Assembly (NCBI GenBank): GCA_003054665.1
Contig: QAYY01000002.1
Coordinates: forward strand, 124,001-188,000
Direction: 5' to 3'
DNA from: Opitutaceae bacterium EW11
Lineage (GTDB): Bacteria; Verrucomicrobiota; Verrucomicrobiia; Opitutales; Opitutaceae
DNA: 64,000 nt
Below the pieces are notes generated by a model. It worked only from the letters and a program-made list of their open reading frames with translations, had not been told where the DNA came from and searched no databases. The position numbers and the translations under genes are program-made. Positions within the stretch are counted from its first letter, which is position 1; the number at the start of each line of letters is the position of its first letter. Below are positions 18,218-27,560 of this stretch, piece by piece.

Positions 18218-18919
18218 TCAGGCGATGAGCCCGGCTTTTCGCAGGGCCGCCTCGGGCGGGCCGTCGAAGCTGGCCTGTGGGGTGTTTCCGACGTAGCCGA
18301 GGTCCTTCATGCCTTCCGGCGTCGTGTAGAATCCGGCGGCGGTCAGGTTGCGAAACATCGCAAAGAAGCCCGCGGCTTCGAGATTCTGCTCCGTGGCTTT
18401 CGGCACCCAGCAGATATCGTCGCAGATCGCGCGGCCCTGGGACTCCGAGAGATCGGCGAAGGGGCGCGAAAAACGCCGCCGGGCCTCGGCGTCGATCCAG
18501 CGGAGCCCGGTCAGGATGGTGACCCGGTTGTAGCCGTGCTCAGGATACGGAGCGCTGATCCATTCGTCGATGAAGTCGGGAACGCCGACCTCGGCCGCGC
18601 TCGGCGAATGTTCGTCGGCCGGGATGATCAACGCGCAGAGCGCCGCCGCGGTGCGCCGCTGCTCCGGCGTGAACGTCAGCGGCCAGAAGTCGCCCGGACC
18701 GTACGTCTTCGTCAGGTCGGGATCGGTCCCATAGCCGTCGCGGGACGGCAGGGGCTCGATCGGGGGCGCGGCGGGCTGCGGCTCCGCCGGAGACGTGCCG
18801 GCGCGGGACGGATCGGCGGCCAGCGCCGACGGCTGCAGCCACGGGACGGTGGCCGCTGCGGTGAGCATCCATTTGACCGCGTCGCGCCGGGAAATGCCGC
18901 CGGGCTTGGTCGTGTTCAT
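18218..18919 (-). CDS. Gluconate 2-dehydrogenase subunit 3 family protein, Tat-exported
   Basis: The 233-residue product begins with a twin-arginine signal (ISRRDAVKWMLTAAATVPWL), then a Pro-rich linker and the subunit-3 domain (FTPEQRRTAAALCALIIPADEHSPSAAEVGVPDFIDEWIS). In characterised enzymes this small subunit partners a GMC flavoprotein and is needed for its export and activity. That fits here: the GMC gene ends exactly where this one begins (stop TAG followed directly by ATG). AAGGGGA lies just upstream of the ATG, one of the few good Shine-Dalgarno sites in the window, consistent with translational coupling. Confidence 0.92.
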   Translation of the reverse strand: MNTTKPGGISRRDAVKWMLTAAATVPWLQPSALAADPSRAGTSPAEPQPAAPPIEPLPSRDGYGTDPDLTKTYGPGDFWPLTFTPEQRRTAAALCALIIPADEHSPSAAEVGVPDFIDEWISAPYPEHGYNRVTILTGLRWIDAEARRRFSRPFADLSESQGRAICDDICWVPKATEQNLEAAGFFAMFRNLTAAGFYTTPEGMKDLGYVGNTPQASFDGPPEAALRKAGLIA

Positions 18920-20719
18920 CTAGAGATTCCCCTTTCTCAGCTCTTCGAGCAGGTAGTCGGAGCAGCGCCAGGCCAGCGCCATGATGGTGAGGGTGGGGTT
19001 CTTGTCCGCGTTGGAGCAGAAGAGGGCGCCGTCCGTGACGAAGAGGTTCTTCACGTCCCAGGTTTGTCCCCAGGAATTGGTGACGGAGCGTTTCGGGTCG
19101 CCGCCCATCCTCGCTCCGCCCACCTCGTGGATGATGTAGCCGCCGGGGGCGATCGCGCGGCGTCCATCCTCGTGGACGGCCCCGATGACCGAGCCGCCCA
19201 TGCTCTGGATCATCGCGGCGAACGTCTGCTGCATGTGCGCCGCCTGCCGGAGCTCGTGTTCGGACCACTGCCAGTGAAACCGCAGGACGGGGATGCCCCA
19301 CTTGTCCTTCACCGCCGGGTCCAGGTCGCAGAACGAGTTCTCGTTCGGAATCATCTCCCCGCGCCCGGTGAATTGGATGAAGGAGCCGTAGTAGCGCCGC
19401 GCGTCCTCCTTGAAACGCCGGCCGTAGCTCCCGCCCGTGTACCGCTCCAGAGCCCAGGCCGTGTACTGGTTGGGCATGTATTTCCCGCTGGCGAACTCGA
19501 TGTGGTAGCCGCGGGGAAAATTGAGCTTTCCGGCCTTCTGCTCCCGGTAGAGCCACCACGGCGAATAGACGTGGTCGCCGGCGCCCTCCTCGTTGTGCGG
19601 CGGCATCGCTTCGAGCAGCGGGATCTGCCCTCCCACGGAGCTGCCCACCGTATCCATGATGTAGCGACCGACCAGGCCGCTGGAGTTGGCCAGGCCGTTG
19701 GGGAACGACGGCGAGCGCGAGTTGAGGAGGATGCGCACCGACTCGCAGGCGCTCGCGGCGAGCACGACGACGCGGGCCCGCACGCGGCGCTCGGTCCCGC
19801 TGTGGCGGTCCACGTACGCGACGCCGTCGGCCCTGCCGTCGGAGCCGAGCGTGACCTCGCGGACGAGGGCGTCGGTCAGGATGTCGAGGTTTCCGGTCGC
19901 GAGCGCCGGCGGGAGGTGGACGGTAGTCGACTGGTAGTTCGCCCGGATCGCGCAGCCCCGGCCGCAGGGCGTGGCCCAGAAACAGGCCGCCCGGCCCTGC
20001 ATCGAATCCGCGAGGATGCGCTGGGCGCGCGGATTGTTGGGGTGGAGCCTCGCCGGAATGCGCTGGAAATCCTGCCTCTGGCTCAGCACCGCCCGGTGCA
20101 GCGGAATGACGGGCACGCCCAGCCGGGCGACGCGCTGTTTCGCCAGCAGCTCGCCGACGCGGGCCTTCGGCGCCGGAAGCAGGACGCCGTCGGGGGAGTC
20201 GGGCGTGTTTTCCAGCCCCTCGTTGCTGCCGTACACCCCGATCAGCATCTCGACCTTGTCGTAATACGGAGCCACGTCCTCGTAGGAAATCGGCCAGTCG
20301 AAGCCCAGGCCGTCGCGGCTGTAGGGCTTGAAGTCGTACGGGCCGTTTCGCAGGGCGTTGCGCGCCCAGTGGTTCGTGCGGCCGCCGAGCATGCGGGCCC
20401 GGTACCAGGTGAACTGGCGCCCGGACTCGGCCGAGGCGCTGGTGTAGGGCTCGCCCGCTATCTTCCAGCCGCCGCCGACGGTGGCGTCGTGAAAACCGAA
20501 AGGCTTGTCGGGCGTCCCGGTGCCGCGGAGCGGCGCGCGGAAGTTCTCCTGAAACATCGGCGTTTCGCGGACCGGATCGTAGTTACGTCCCGCCTCGAGC
20601 ATGAGCACCTTGGCACCCTCCATCGTGAGCGTGTAGGCGGTCTGGCCTCCGGCCGCTCCGGAGCCCACCACGATCACATCGTAGGAGTCTCGCAGCGTCT
20701 CAGCGGTGACGATGGCCAT
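18920..20719 (-). CDS. GMC family FAD-dependent oxidoreductase (large subunit)
   Basis: The 599-residue flavoprotein opens with a dinucleotide-binding strand (YDVIVVGSGAAGGQTAY, about 12-28). It ends with the GMC C-terminal domain, including IIHEVGGARMG and NADKNPTL, which carry the expected catalytic His/Asn pair. It oxidises an alcohol or sugar group, probably in the periplasm: it has no signal of its own and would ride on the Tat signal of the small subunit encoded next. No third cytochrome subunit is adjacent; the nearest c-type cytochrome is at 47229. The substrate (gluconate, glucoside or another polyol) cannot be told from the sequence. Confidence 0.92.
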   Translation of the reverse strand: MAIVTAETLRDSYDVIVVGSGAAGGQTAYTLTMEGAKVLMLEAGRNYDPVRETPMFQENFRAPLRGTGTPDKPFGFHDATVGGGWKIAGEPYTSASAESGRQFTWYRARMLGGRTNHWARNALRNGPYDFKPYSRDGLGFDWPISYEDVAPYYDKVEMLIGVYGSNEGLENTPDSPDGVLLPAPKARVGELLAKQRVARLGVPVIPLHRAVLSQRQDFQRIPARLHPNNPRAQRILADSMQGRAACFWATPCGRGCAIRANYQSTTVHLPPALATGNLDILTDALVREVTLGSDGRADGVAYVDRHSGTERRVRARVVVLAASACESVRILLNSRSPSFPNGLANSSGLVGRYIMDTVGSSVGGQIPLLEAMPPHNEEGAGDHVYSPWWLYREQKAGKLNFPRGYHIEFASGKYMPNQYTAWALERYTGGSYGRRFKEDARRYYGSFIQFTGRGEMIPNENSFCDLDPAVKDKWGIPVLRFHWQWSEHELRQAAHMQQTFAAMIQSMGGSVIGAVHEDGRRAIAPGGYIIHEVGGARMGGDPKRSVTNSWGQTWDVKNLFVTDGALFCSNADKNPTLTIMALAWRCSDYLLEELRKGNL

Positions 20720-20789
20720 GGTTTGCGGGGCGTTCCGGCGGGGTGCGCGAAACCTGTTCGACCATGCGCCCTCGGCAAGCCGGAGCGCG

Positions 20790-20821
20790 AAAAAGAGGGG
20801 AAGCGACTCCGGAGCGGAGTC
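20790..20821 (-). terminator. Possible terminator after the ABC-type permease gene
   Basis: On the minus strand GACTCCG and CGGAGTC (20805-20821, 3-base loop) form a stem, followed after about 10 bases by TTTTT. It starts just past the stop at 20826. The gap before the T-tract makes it a weaker candidate than the one at 13355. Confidence 0.4.
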
Positions 20822-20825
20822 CGGC

Positions 20826-23264
20826 CTACGGAGTCCGCAGCGCCTCCATCGGGTCCACCCGGGCGGCGCGCAGCGCGGGGATCCAGCAGGCGATCAGCGC
20901 GACGAGCGTGAGGGCGAGGGGCACGAGGAGAAACGTCAAGGGATCGAACGGGCTGATGCCGTAGAGGAGGCTCGAGAGCAGGCGGGTCACGCTGAAGGCG
21001 AGGACCAGCCCGATCGCAGCCCCGGTGGCGGCAAGCTTCATGCCCTGCTTTTCCACCTGGAAAACGAGATCGCGCTGCTGGGCTCCGAGCGCCAGGCGGA
21101 TACCGAACTCCGGAATGCGCTGGCTCACCGCGTAGGCCATGACCGCATAGACTCCCATGGCGGAAAGGGTCAGCGCCACGGCGCCGAGCCAGAGGATGAG
21201 GACCGTGGCGGTGCGCTGGGGAAACAGGACCGCTTCGACGTGCCGGGCGAGCGGCTGCGGCCCCCACAATTCCACGCTGCGGTCGAGGTCGTGCACGACC
21301 TTGCGCACCGTGTCGGTGAACGCCGCGGGGTCGCCCTTCGTGCGGATGATCAACCGCAGGTCGAGGTCCGGCACGTACTGCGTGTACGGCATGAAAAAGA
21401 AGGGATGAGCCGGCTCGGTGAGCTGGTTGTACTTCGCCGTCGGCGTGAGACCGACGATCGTGCGGTCGCGCCCGGCCGCGCGGAAGGTGCGACCGATCGG
21501 GTTTTGGCCCGGCCAGAATTTTTCGGCGAACGCCTGGTTCACGATCGCTACGAGCGGGGCGTCGGCTTTGTCGTTTTCCGAAAAATCGCGGCCATCCGTC
21601 AGCGGGATGCGCAGGGTTTCGAAATATCCCGGGGAAACGACCGCGTATTCAAACGTCGGATTCTCGCCGGGCTTCCGGACGTAACCCGGGACGTCGACGC
21701 CGTGGCCCTTGCAGCCTTCGAGCCCCAGCGGCAGCCAGCTGGTGTAGGCAACGTTTTCGACCTCGGGAACTGCCGCGATCCGCTCCTGCAGTTGGCGGTA
21801 GAAAACGCGGCCGGTCTCGACGGTGTACCCGCTCATCCCGATCTGGAGCGGTGCGACCAGGACATTGCGCGTGTCGAGACCCTGCTCGATCTGGCGCGCT
21901 TTGTTGAAACCCTTTCCGCAGAGGCTCGCGCCGATCAGGAGGACGATCGCGAGCGCGAGTTCGGCGACCACGAGGACGCTGCGCGCGCGGTGGTGGCCGA
22001 CGGAGGAACCCGCGCTGCGGGCCGACTCCCTCAGCGGTCGCGTGAGGTCCCCGCGCACGACCTGCAGCATCGGCACCGCGGCGATCAAACCGGCGCAAAC
22101 GAGGCCGGCGGCGCCCGCGGCGAGAAGCGAGAGACCCCCGAGGTGGCCTCCCAGCGCGAGCGGCATCTGCACCGCCGGGGCGAAAAGTTTGAGGGCGTCG
22201 ACGCCCCAGCTGGCGAGGACGAGTCCGAGAACGCTTCCGATCGCCGCCAGGACCGCGCTCTCGACCAGCAGCAGCCGGGCGATGCGCCAGCGGCTGGCGC
22301 CGGCGGCGACGCGGATGGCCAGCTCCGTCTGCCGGCTCGACAGGCGCGAGAGCTGCAGGTTGGCGATGTTTGCGACGACCATGAGCAGCAGCCCGGCACT
22401 GAGTCCCAACAGAAGGCGGAGGGGCTGGCCGAAGAGCGCCTGGGCCCCGTAGGGACAATCGGAATACGCGAGCACCCGGAAATGCACGTCGCGGTTGGTC
22501 TTCGGATAGGCGGTTTCGAGGCGGGCGTCGATCGTGTCCACAGCGGCCTGGGCGCGCTCCAGAGGCACGCCGGGCGCCAGGCGTGCGACGCTGTGCAATC
22601 CCCTCGAGGAGCGGCTGGTGAGCGAGTCGTTGTACCGCGTCGTCACCTCGTAATACATCGTGATCGGCGTCCAGAACTCGCAGGCCAGTCCGGTCATGCT
22701 GCCGTTGAAGCGGGCGGGAACCACGCCGACGATCGTGAACGGGTGCCGGTTGAGCTCGACCACCTTGCCGACGAGCGCCGGATCGGCGGCGAAACGCCGC
22801 TTCCAGAGCCGCTCGCTGATCACGAGCACGGCGTCGCCGCCAGGTTTGCGATCCTCCTCCGGGAGGAACGTGCGTCCCAGGATCGGCTTGACCTGGAGGA
22901 TTTCGAAAAAGTTGGCCGTTGTGATCTGGCCGTAGCTCCAGTCGGTCTGCTGCCCCACCGTGAGCAGCGCCGGGCTGATTTGCGACACCGCCAAGCCGGC
23001 GAAGATGTCGCGGGCTTCGTCGATATCCCGCGCGTCGACGAGCGAGATGTTGCCCAGGCCTTTCGTGCCGCCCTGATTGCCGCAGATCGCGACCAGCTCC
23101 GACTGCTTTGCCGCCCCCGCGATCGGCTGCAGCACGATGCCCTGGAGCCAGGCGACAACCGTGGCCACCGCGCCGATGCCGAAGCCGAGCGAAAGCACGA
23201 TCACCAGCGTCAGGGCCGGGGCTTTGCGCAGTTGGCGGAATGCGTAGGGTAGGTCGGAAAACAT
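20826..23264 (-). CDS. Orphan MacB/FtsX-type ABC permease (duplicated permease, ADOP type)
   Basis: This 812-residue inner-membrane protein has two MacB-periplasmic-core plus FtsX cassettes, the layout of the duplicated orphan permeases common in Acidobacteria and Verrucomicrobia. It starts MFSDLPYAFRQLRKAPALTLVIVLSLGFGIGA (first transmembrane helix). It has clusters of helices near the middle (LLLGLSAGLLLMVVANIANLQL, with ELAIRVAAGASRWRIARLLL) and again at the C-terminus (EFGIRLALGAQQRDLVF). No ATP-binding subunit is encoded nearby, hence orphan. The role, perhaps export of a peptide, lipoprotein or drug-like molecule, is unknown. An alternative ATG eight codons upstream (23288) cannot be excluded. 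Confidence 0.85.
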   Translation of the reverse strand: MFSDLPYAFRQLRKAPALTLVIVLSLGFGIGAVATVVAWLQGIVLQPIAGAAKQSELVAICGNQGGTKGLGNISLVDARDIDEARDIFAGLAVSQISPALLTVGQQTDWSYGQITTANFFEILQVKPILGRTFLPEEDRKPGGDAVLVISERLWKRRFAADPALVGKVVELNRHPFTIVGVVPARFNGSMTGLACEFWTPITMYYEVTTRYNDSLTSRSSRGLHSVARLAPGVPLERAQAAVDTIDARLETAYPKTNRDVHFRVLAYSDCPYGAQALFGQPLRLLLGLSAGLLLMVVANIANLQLSRLSSRQTELAIRVAAGASRWRIARLLLVESAVLAAIGSVLGLVLASWGVDALKLFAPAVQMPLALGGHLGGLSLLAAGAAGLVCAGLIAAVPMLQVVRGDLTRPLRESARSAGSSVGHHRARSVLVVAELALAIVLLIGASLCGKGFNKARQIEQGLDTRNVLVAPLQIGMSGYTVETGRVFYRQLQERIAAVPEVENVAYTSWLPLGLEGCKGHGVDVPGYVRKPGENPTFEYAVVSPGYFETLRIPLTDGRDFSENDKADAPLVAIVNQAFAEKFWPGQNPIGRTFRAAGRDRTIVGLTPTAKYNQLTEPAHPFFFMPYTQYVPDLDLRLIIRTKGDPAAFTDTVRKVVHDLDRSVELWGPQPLARHVEAVLFPQRTATVLILWLGAVALTLSAMGVYAVMAYAVSQRIPEFGIRLALGAQQRDLVFQVEKQGMKLAATGAAIGLVLAFSVTRLLSSLLYGISPFDPLTFLLVPLALTLVALIACWIPALRAARVDPMEALRTP

Positions 23265-23542
23265 CGAGCGGCAGTTTGCATAGGACATGCCACGCGTGGC
23301 GTCGAGCGACCTAAGCCGCGACCCCGTCTGCGAGTTGCAGCATTCGCACTCGGAACCGTCCGAGGCCGTTTTCCCACGGGGACAACTGCTGGGTCCCGCT
23401 CCCGGGACGAACCGCTTCCCGGTCCGCCGTGTGCTGCGCTCGTCGGCCCGACGATCTCGGGCGGTTTCGACCAAACCCGTGCGCACTCGTTGTTTGGGCT
23501 TCAGCGGCCAGGGGGACGCGCCGAATGAGCAGTGTCTAGCGA

Positions 23543-25066
23543 ATGAAACAGAAAAAAGTTTGGACCATCGGCCGGCGCATTGTCGCCGGGTTCGCGACGC
23601 TGCTTCTCATCCTTGCGGCGATCGGCGCTTTTTCCTTCCTCGGGGTGAAAGCGATCGAACGTTCGACGGTCACGATGGACGAGCGCGCCATGCCGAGCAT
23701 CGTGCTGCTCGGGCAGGTGGAGTCGCTCGTGAAGGAGAATTTCATCAACACGACGCAGCATTACCTCGCCGAGAGTGTTGAGGAAAAGGCGCGGATCGCG
23801 AAGGACATGGACGCGAAGTCGGCCGCGCTCACCGAACTCTACAAGAAATACGAAACCCTGCTGATGACCGAAGCCGACCAGCAGGCGTACAAGACGATCA
23901 AGGACCGCCGCGCCGCATACCGCGACATGCGGGTGCGCGTGCTCGGGCTTTCCACTGCCGGTAAGAACGCGGAGGCGAAAGCGGCATTGGATGGGCAGCT
24001 CTACACGGTTTACACGGCTTACGTCGCCGCGCTTCGCCAGCAGGTCGAGGGCGATCGGGCGGACGCGCAGGATGCGGCCGCCGAGATCCGGCGCCAGGCG
24101 CGAAGGATGCGTGCTGCCCTTGTCACCGGCTGCGGCGCCGCCGTCCTGCTCGGCCTCATCACGGCCTTTTTCATTTCGCGCCGCGTGAACCGGAATCTCC
24201 GCGACGTTTCGAGCGAGATCGGCGAGGGCTCCGGCCACGTCAACGCTGCGGCGGGCGAGATCACCAACGCCAGCCAGGCTCTCGCGCAGAGCGCTTCGGA
24301 ACTGGCCGCGTCGCTCGAGGAGAGCACGGCGTCGCTGGAGGAGATCTCCAGCATGACCAAGCGCAACGCCGATCACGCCGCCTCGGCGAAACAGATGGCG
24401 AACCAGACGCGCGCGGCCGCCGAGAAGGGCTCCGTCAGCATGGACGCGATGAACACCGCCATGGCCGCGATCAAGGGCGCCAGCGACAACATCGCGAAAA
24501 TCATCAAGACCATCGACGAGATCGCGTTTCAGACCAATTTGCTCGCCCTCAATGCCGCCGTCGAAGCGGCCCGCGCCGGCGAGGCGGGTGCCGGTTTCGC
24601 CGTCGTGGCCGACGAGGTCCGCTCACTCGCCCAGCGAAGCGCGCATGCCGCCCGCGAGACCGCCGAGAAGATCGAGGACTCGATCCGCAAGAGCGAACAC
24701 GGCGTCAGCATCAGCGCAGAAGTCTCCGCCAGTCTTTCCGAAATCGTCGAGAAGGCGCGCAAGGTCGACGAGCTGATCGCCGAGATTTCCAACGCTTCCA
24801 CCGAGCAGAGCCAGGGCGTCGATCAGGTGCTCACCGCCGTCACGCAGATGGACAAGGCCACGCAGGTCACCGCGAGCAGCGCGGAGGAATGCGCCGCCGC
24901 CGCCGAGGAGCTCAGCGCGCAGTCCACCTCTCTGGAATCGATTGTCGTTCGCCTCGAACTCCTGGCCGGAAGCCGGACGAAGAAAAAACAGGCCGAAGAA
25001 ATCGCCGAGGCCGAGGCTTCGCAGGAGCTCGCCGAGCCCGCGCCGGCGGCGTCCGGAAAGCGCTAG
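23543..25066 (+). CDS. Methyl-accepting chemotaxis protein with four-helix-bundle sensor
   Basis: This 507-residue transducer has a transmembrane helix at about 10-35 ([22 protein letters not shown]), a periplasmic helical sensor of the 4HB_MCP type (about 36-190) and a second helix ([17 protein letters not shown]). The cytoplasmic signalling coiled coil follows, with the hairpin tip [21 protein letters not shown] and [18 protein letters not shown]. No HAMP domain is obvious. The tail is charged and Ala/Glu-rich and lacks a CheR-docking pentapeptide. No cheA, cheW or cheB gene is in the window, so it must signal to a chemosensory array encoded elsewhere, or through a non-flagellar pathway. 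Confidence 0.93.
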   Translation: MKQKKVWTIGRRIVAGFATLLLILAAIGAFSFLGVKAIERSTVTMDERAMPSIVLLGQVESLVKENFINTTQHYLAESVEEKARIAKDMDAKSAALTELYKKYETLLMTEADQQAYKTIKDRRAAYRDMRVRVLGLSTAGKNAEAKAALDGQLYTVYTAYVAALRQQVEGDRADAQDAAAEIRRQARRMRAALVTGCGAAVLLGLITAFFISRRVNRNLRDVSSEIGEGSGHVNAAAGEITNASQALAQSASELAASLEESTASLEEISSMTKRNADHAASAKQMANQTRAAAEKGSVSMDAMNTAMAAIKGASDNIAKIIKTIDEIAFQTNLLALNAAVEAARAGEAGAGFAVVADEVRSLAQRSAHAARETAEKIEDSIRKSEHGVSISAEVSASLSEIVEKARKVDELIAEISNASTEQSQGVDQVLTAVTQMDKATQVTASSAEECAAAAEELSAQSTSLESIVVRLELLAGSRTKKKQAEEIAEAEASQELAEPAPAASGKR

Positions 25067-25252
25067 GGCGTCGTCTTGAAACGGGCGGCTCGTCTGCGGC
25101 TGCCTCCGTCGCTAACCCGCGATCGCAGACATTAGGGTCTGACCCCATCGGCAATTCTAGAGCCTGATTTCGGCGGCGCGGGGATTGTTTCATCTTGGTA
25201 AATCTCCGGGCGGCCGATTCCTCCTGTTGCCGCCGGGTTTGGACGAGTTAGG

Positions 25253-25299
25253 GTCGCCACCGTAGCGCGGACGTTTCCTCCGCGTGCCGTAGTGGCGGC
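25253..25299. repeat. Intergenic stem-loop upstream of TolB-like gene
   Basis: CGCGGA (25266-25271) and TCCGCG (25279-25284) pair across 7 bases. Farther out GCCAC and GTGGC can extend an interrupted stem. It ends 36 bp before the start at 25335. A separate short palindrome, GGGTCTGACCC, lies at 25135-25145. Either may be a copy of a genome-wide repeat; only one copy of each is seen here. Confidence 0.35.
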
Positions 25300-25334
25300 G
25301 CTCCTACTCGCATGAACACCAACCCCAAGGATGC

Positions 25335-26834
25335 ATGAACTCGTTCGTTCGCATTTCGCTTCTCGGCGGCTTTCTGCTGTCGATGGCTCCGCTGTCGGGC
25401 TTTGCCCAGGCAAATGGCGGCGGACTCGGGCTCTTCGATGACCATTCCGACGTCGGCGCGGTTCAGATCGCGGGCTCCGCGATCTACGATCCGCTGCAGG
25501 GCGCGTACGTCGTGACGGGTTCGGGGACGAACATGTGGGCCAACAACGACGAGTTTCACTTCGTCTGGCGCCGCATCCGGGGCGATTTTGCCGTCCAGGC
25601 GCTGACCGAATTCCTGGGGCAGGGCGATCCGCACCGGAAGATGGGCATCATGATTCGGGGCAGCCTCGACACGAGCGCGCCCCATGTGAACGCCTGCCGC
25701 CACGGCGACGGTCTTGTCTCCCTGCAGTTTCGCCGGAACTACGGCACTCCCACCGAGGAGATCCAATTCGACACCAAGGGCGCCGATGTGCTGCAGCTGG
25801 CCCGCCGCGGCGAGACGTACACGATGTCCGCGGCGCGCCGCGGAGAAGTCTACGCCACCCGTTCCCTCCCGGATTTCGTGCTCGGCGATCGCGTGTACGT
25901 CGGCATCTACGTCTGCGCGCACAACAACGCCGTCGCGGAGAAGGCGGTTTTTCGGAACGTGCGGGTGATTCGCCCGGCGAAGGACGATTTTGTGCCGTAT
26001 CGCGACTACATCGGCAGCGATATCGAGCTGCTCGATCTCGCGACCGGCATCCGGCGCGTGGTGCACCACGCCGACGATTCGCTCCAGGCGCCAAACTGGC
26101 CGGAGAAAAACCGCCTCGTCTACAATCACAACGGCCGGATGTTCGCCTTCGATCTTTCTCGCCGCCAGGCGAACCCCATCGACACGGGCGAGCAGGTGCG
26201 CTGCAACAACGACCACGCGCTTTCCTTCAACGGCCGCCAACTCGGCATCAGCAGCGGCGAGGTATCCACGGTTTACGTACTCTCCGCCTCCGGCGGGAAG
26301 CCGAAGCAGGTCACGACGCAGAACCCCTCGTATCTCCACGGCTGGTCGCCCGACGGCAAATCCCTCCTCTACACCGGCATTCGGAACGGCGAGCCCGACA
26401 TCTACCGCATCCCGGCGAAGGGCGGCGCCGAGCAGCGCCTGACGGACGCCAAGGGGCTCGACGACGGTTCGGAGTACACGCCCGACGGCAAGACGATCTA
26501 TTTCAACTCCGAGCGCACCGGGCGCATGCAGGTGTGGCGGATGAAGGCCGACGGCTCCGGGCAGGAGCAGGTCACCAACGACGAATTCAACAACTGGTTC
26601 CCGCACGTCTCTCCCGACGGCAAAAGCATCGTTTTCCTGAGTTACGGCGCGGACATCCCGTCCGGCGATCATCCCTTCTACAAGCAGGTCTACGTTCGCC
26701 GCCTCGATCTTGCACCGGGCGCAAAGCCCACGGTGGTCGCGTACCTCTACGGCGGCCAGGGTTCGATCAACGTCAACTCCTGGTCCCCGGACTCCAAGTC
26801 CATCGCCTTCGTCAGCAACAGCGACAAGCTCTAG
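25335..26834 (+). CDS. Exported TolB-like beta-propeller protein with N-terminal lectin-like domain
   Basis: This 499-residue protein has a signal peptide ending near SGFAQ. An N-terminal beta-sandwich-like domain follows (about 24-215), with FHFVWRRIRGDFAVQALTEFLG and MGIMIRGSLDTSAPHV. Those features resemble the concanavalin-like DUF1349 domain. The C-terminal half is a WD40-like/TolB propeller: SPDGKSLLYTGIRNGEPDIYRIP, TPDGKTIYFNSERTGRMQVWRM and SPDGKSIVFLSYG. Such proteins are exported and often sit in carbohydrate or biopolymer contexts, but the molecular role is unknown. The gene stands alone, with no tol/pal neighbours, so it is not the TolB of the cell-division complex. Confidence 0.8.
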   Translation: MNSFVRISLLGGFLLSMAPLSGFAQANGGGLGLFDDHSDVGAVQIAGSAIYDPLQGAYVVTGSGTNMWANNDEFHFVWRRIRGDFAVQALTEFLGQGDPHRKMGIMIRGSLDTSAPHVNACRHGDGLVSLQFRRNYGTPTEEIQFDTKGADVLQLARRGETYTMSAARRGEVYATRSLPDFVLGDRVYVGIYVCAHNNAVAEKAVFRNVRVIRPAKDDFVPYRDYIGSDIELLDLATGIRRVVHHADDSLQAPNWPEKNRLVYNHNGRMFAFDLSRRQANPIDTGEQVRCNNDHALSFNGRQLGISSGEVSTVYVLSASGGKPKQVTTQNPSYLHGWSPDGKSLLYTGIRNGEPDIYRIPAKGGAEQRLTDAKGLDDGSEYTPDGKTIYFNSERTGRMQVWRMKADGSGQEQVTNDEFNNWFPHVSPDGKSIVFLSYGADIPSGDHPFYKQVYVRRLDLAPGAKPTVVAYLYGGQGSINVNSWSPDSKSIAFVSNSDKL

Positions 26835-26936
26835 CGGCTGCCTGGAAAAAGGGCGTCGCTTGGGAGCGCGGGGCGCGGCTGTTGCTCCGCTGAGCCACCG
26901 CGCCCCCCAGCGCGCCGTCGGAGCGCCGGCTGTCGG

Positions 26937-27401
26937 TCACACCGGGGCCGAGGCGGAGGTTGACGGCACGAGCTGGCCGTCTGCCGCGGCCATCATGGTC
27001 GCGGCGACGTGGTCGTAGATTCGCCCCCAGGCGCACTCCGCCGCGGGCGACCATTCCGGGCCGCTGTTTACGCTCAGCATGCGGAGCAGGGCGCGCCGCA
27101 CGAGGGAGTAGTGGTCCCGGTCGACGCGGTAGTTCCGGTGCCTCCGGCCGAGTTCGGCGAGGGCCGGCTCGAGCGAAGGAAGGTCGTCGAGCCGCGAGAC
27201 GAGGAGGGACAGGGTTGCGATCAGCTTCTGGCCCTGCGTCCGCATGTCGCCGTGAAAGAGCCCGCGCACGCCGGGCGCTTCGGAGAAGAGCGCCTCGTAG
27301 AATTGCGCGGCGGCTTCGACCGGACGTCTGAGCACCGCGTCGAAAGAAGTGCGAATCAGATGGGTTTCCTCAGGGGTGAGCGACGGCGCGGAATCGGGCA
27401 T
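26937..27401 (-). CDS. Single-domain globin (bacterial haemoglobin type)
   Basis: The 154-residue cytoplasmic protein follows the globin pattern: TPEETHLIRTSFDAVLRR opens helix A, FYEALFSEAPGVRGLF spans the B-C region, and QGQKLIATLSLLV gives a Gln at the likely distal E7 position. RRHRNYRV carries the probable proximal haem ligand His88, and the WSPAAECAWGRIYDHVAATM helix closes the fold. It lacks the reductase domain of flavohaemoglobin. Members bind oxygen or nitric oxide. It is divergent from a PAS histidine kinase (start 27561), and the 159-bp gap should hold both promoters, so a link with gas or redox sensing is plausible but unproven. Confidence 0.87.
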   Translation of the reverse strand: MPDSAPSLTPEETHLIRTSFDAVLRRPVEAAAQFYEALFSEAPGVRGLFHGDMRTQGQKLIATLSLLVSRLDDLPSLEPALAELGRRHRNYRVDRDHYSLVRRALLRMLSVNSGPEWSPAAECAWGRIYDHVAATMMAAADGQLVPSTSASAPV

Positions 27402-27560
27402 GGCGCAAATTTCGCAGAGACCTTGGCCTTGCGCCATGGGTCGAACGGCCCGTGGCGGCGTTCTGTCTTTTCCCGTGCAGCCTTTCGATCCGAAGGCGAC
27501 GGGCGGGTAAAATCTCGTCGGCCGCCTTGCGGCGGCAGCGGTCAGCAATATCGGTTCGCG

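Noticed and set aside
17978-20911. A 977-codon plus-strand frame over the GMC oxidoreductase and its small subunit
   Set aside because: The minus-strand genes have Tat, FAD and GMC motifs. The plus-strand product has none.
20706-23252. An 848-codon plus-strand frame over the ABC-type permease
   Set aside because: It is hydrophilic and full of Asp/Glu/Arg, the typical reverse image of a membrane-protein gene.
25134-25146. GGGTCTGACCC palindrome as a transposon-linked repeat
   Set aside because: Only one copy is seen and no transposase is near, so it is noted only in the neighbouring repeat entry.
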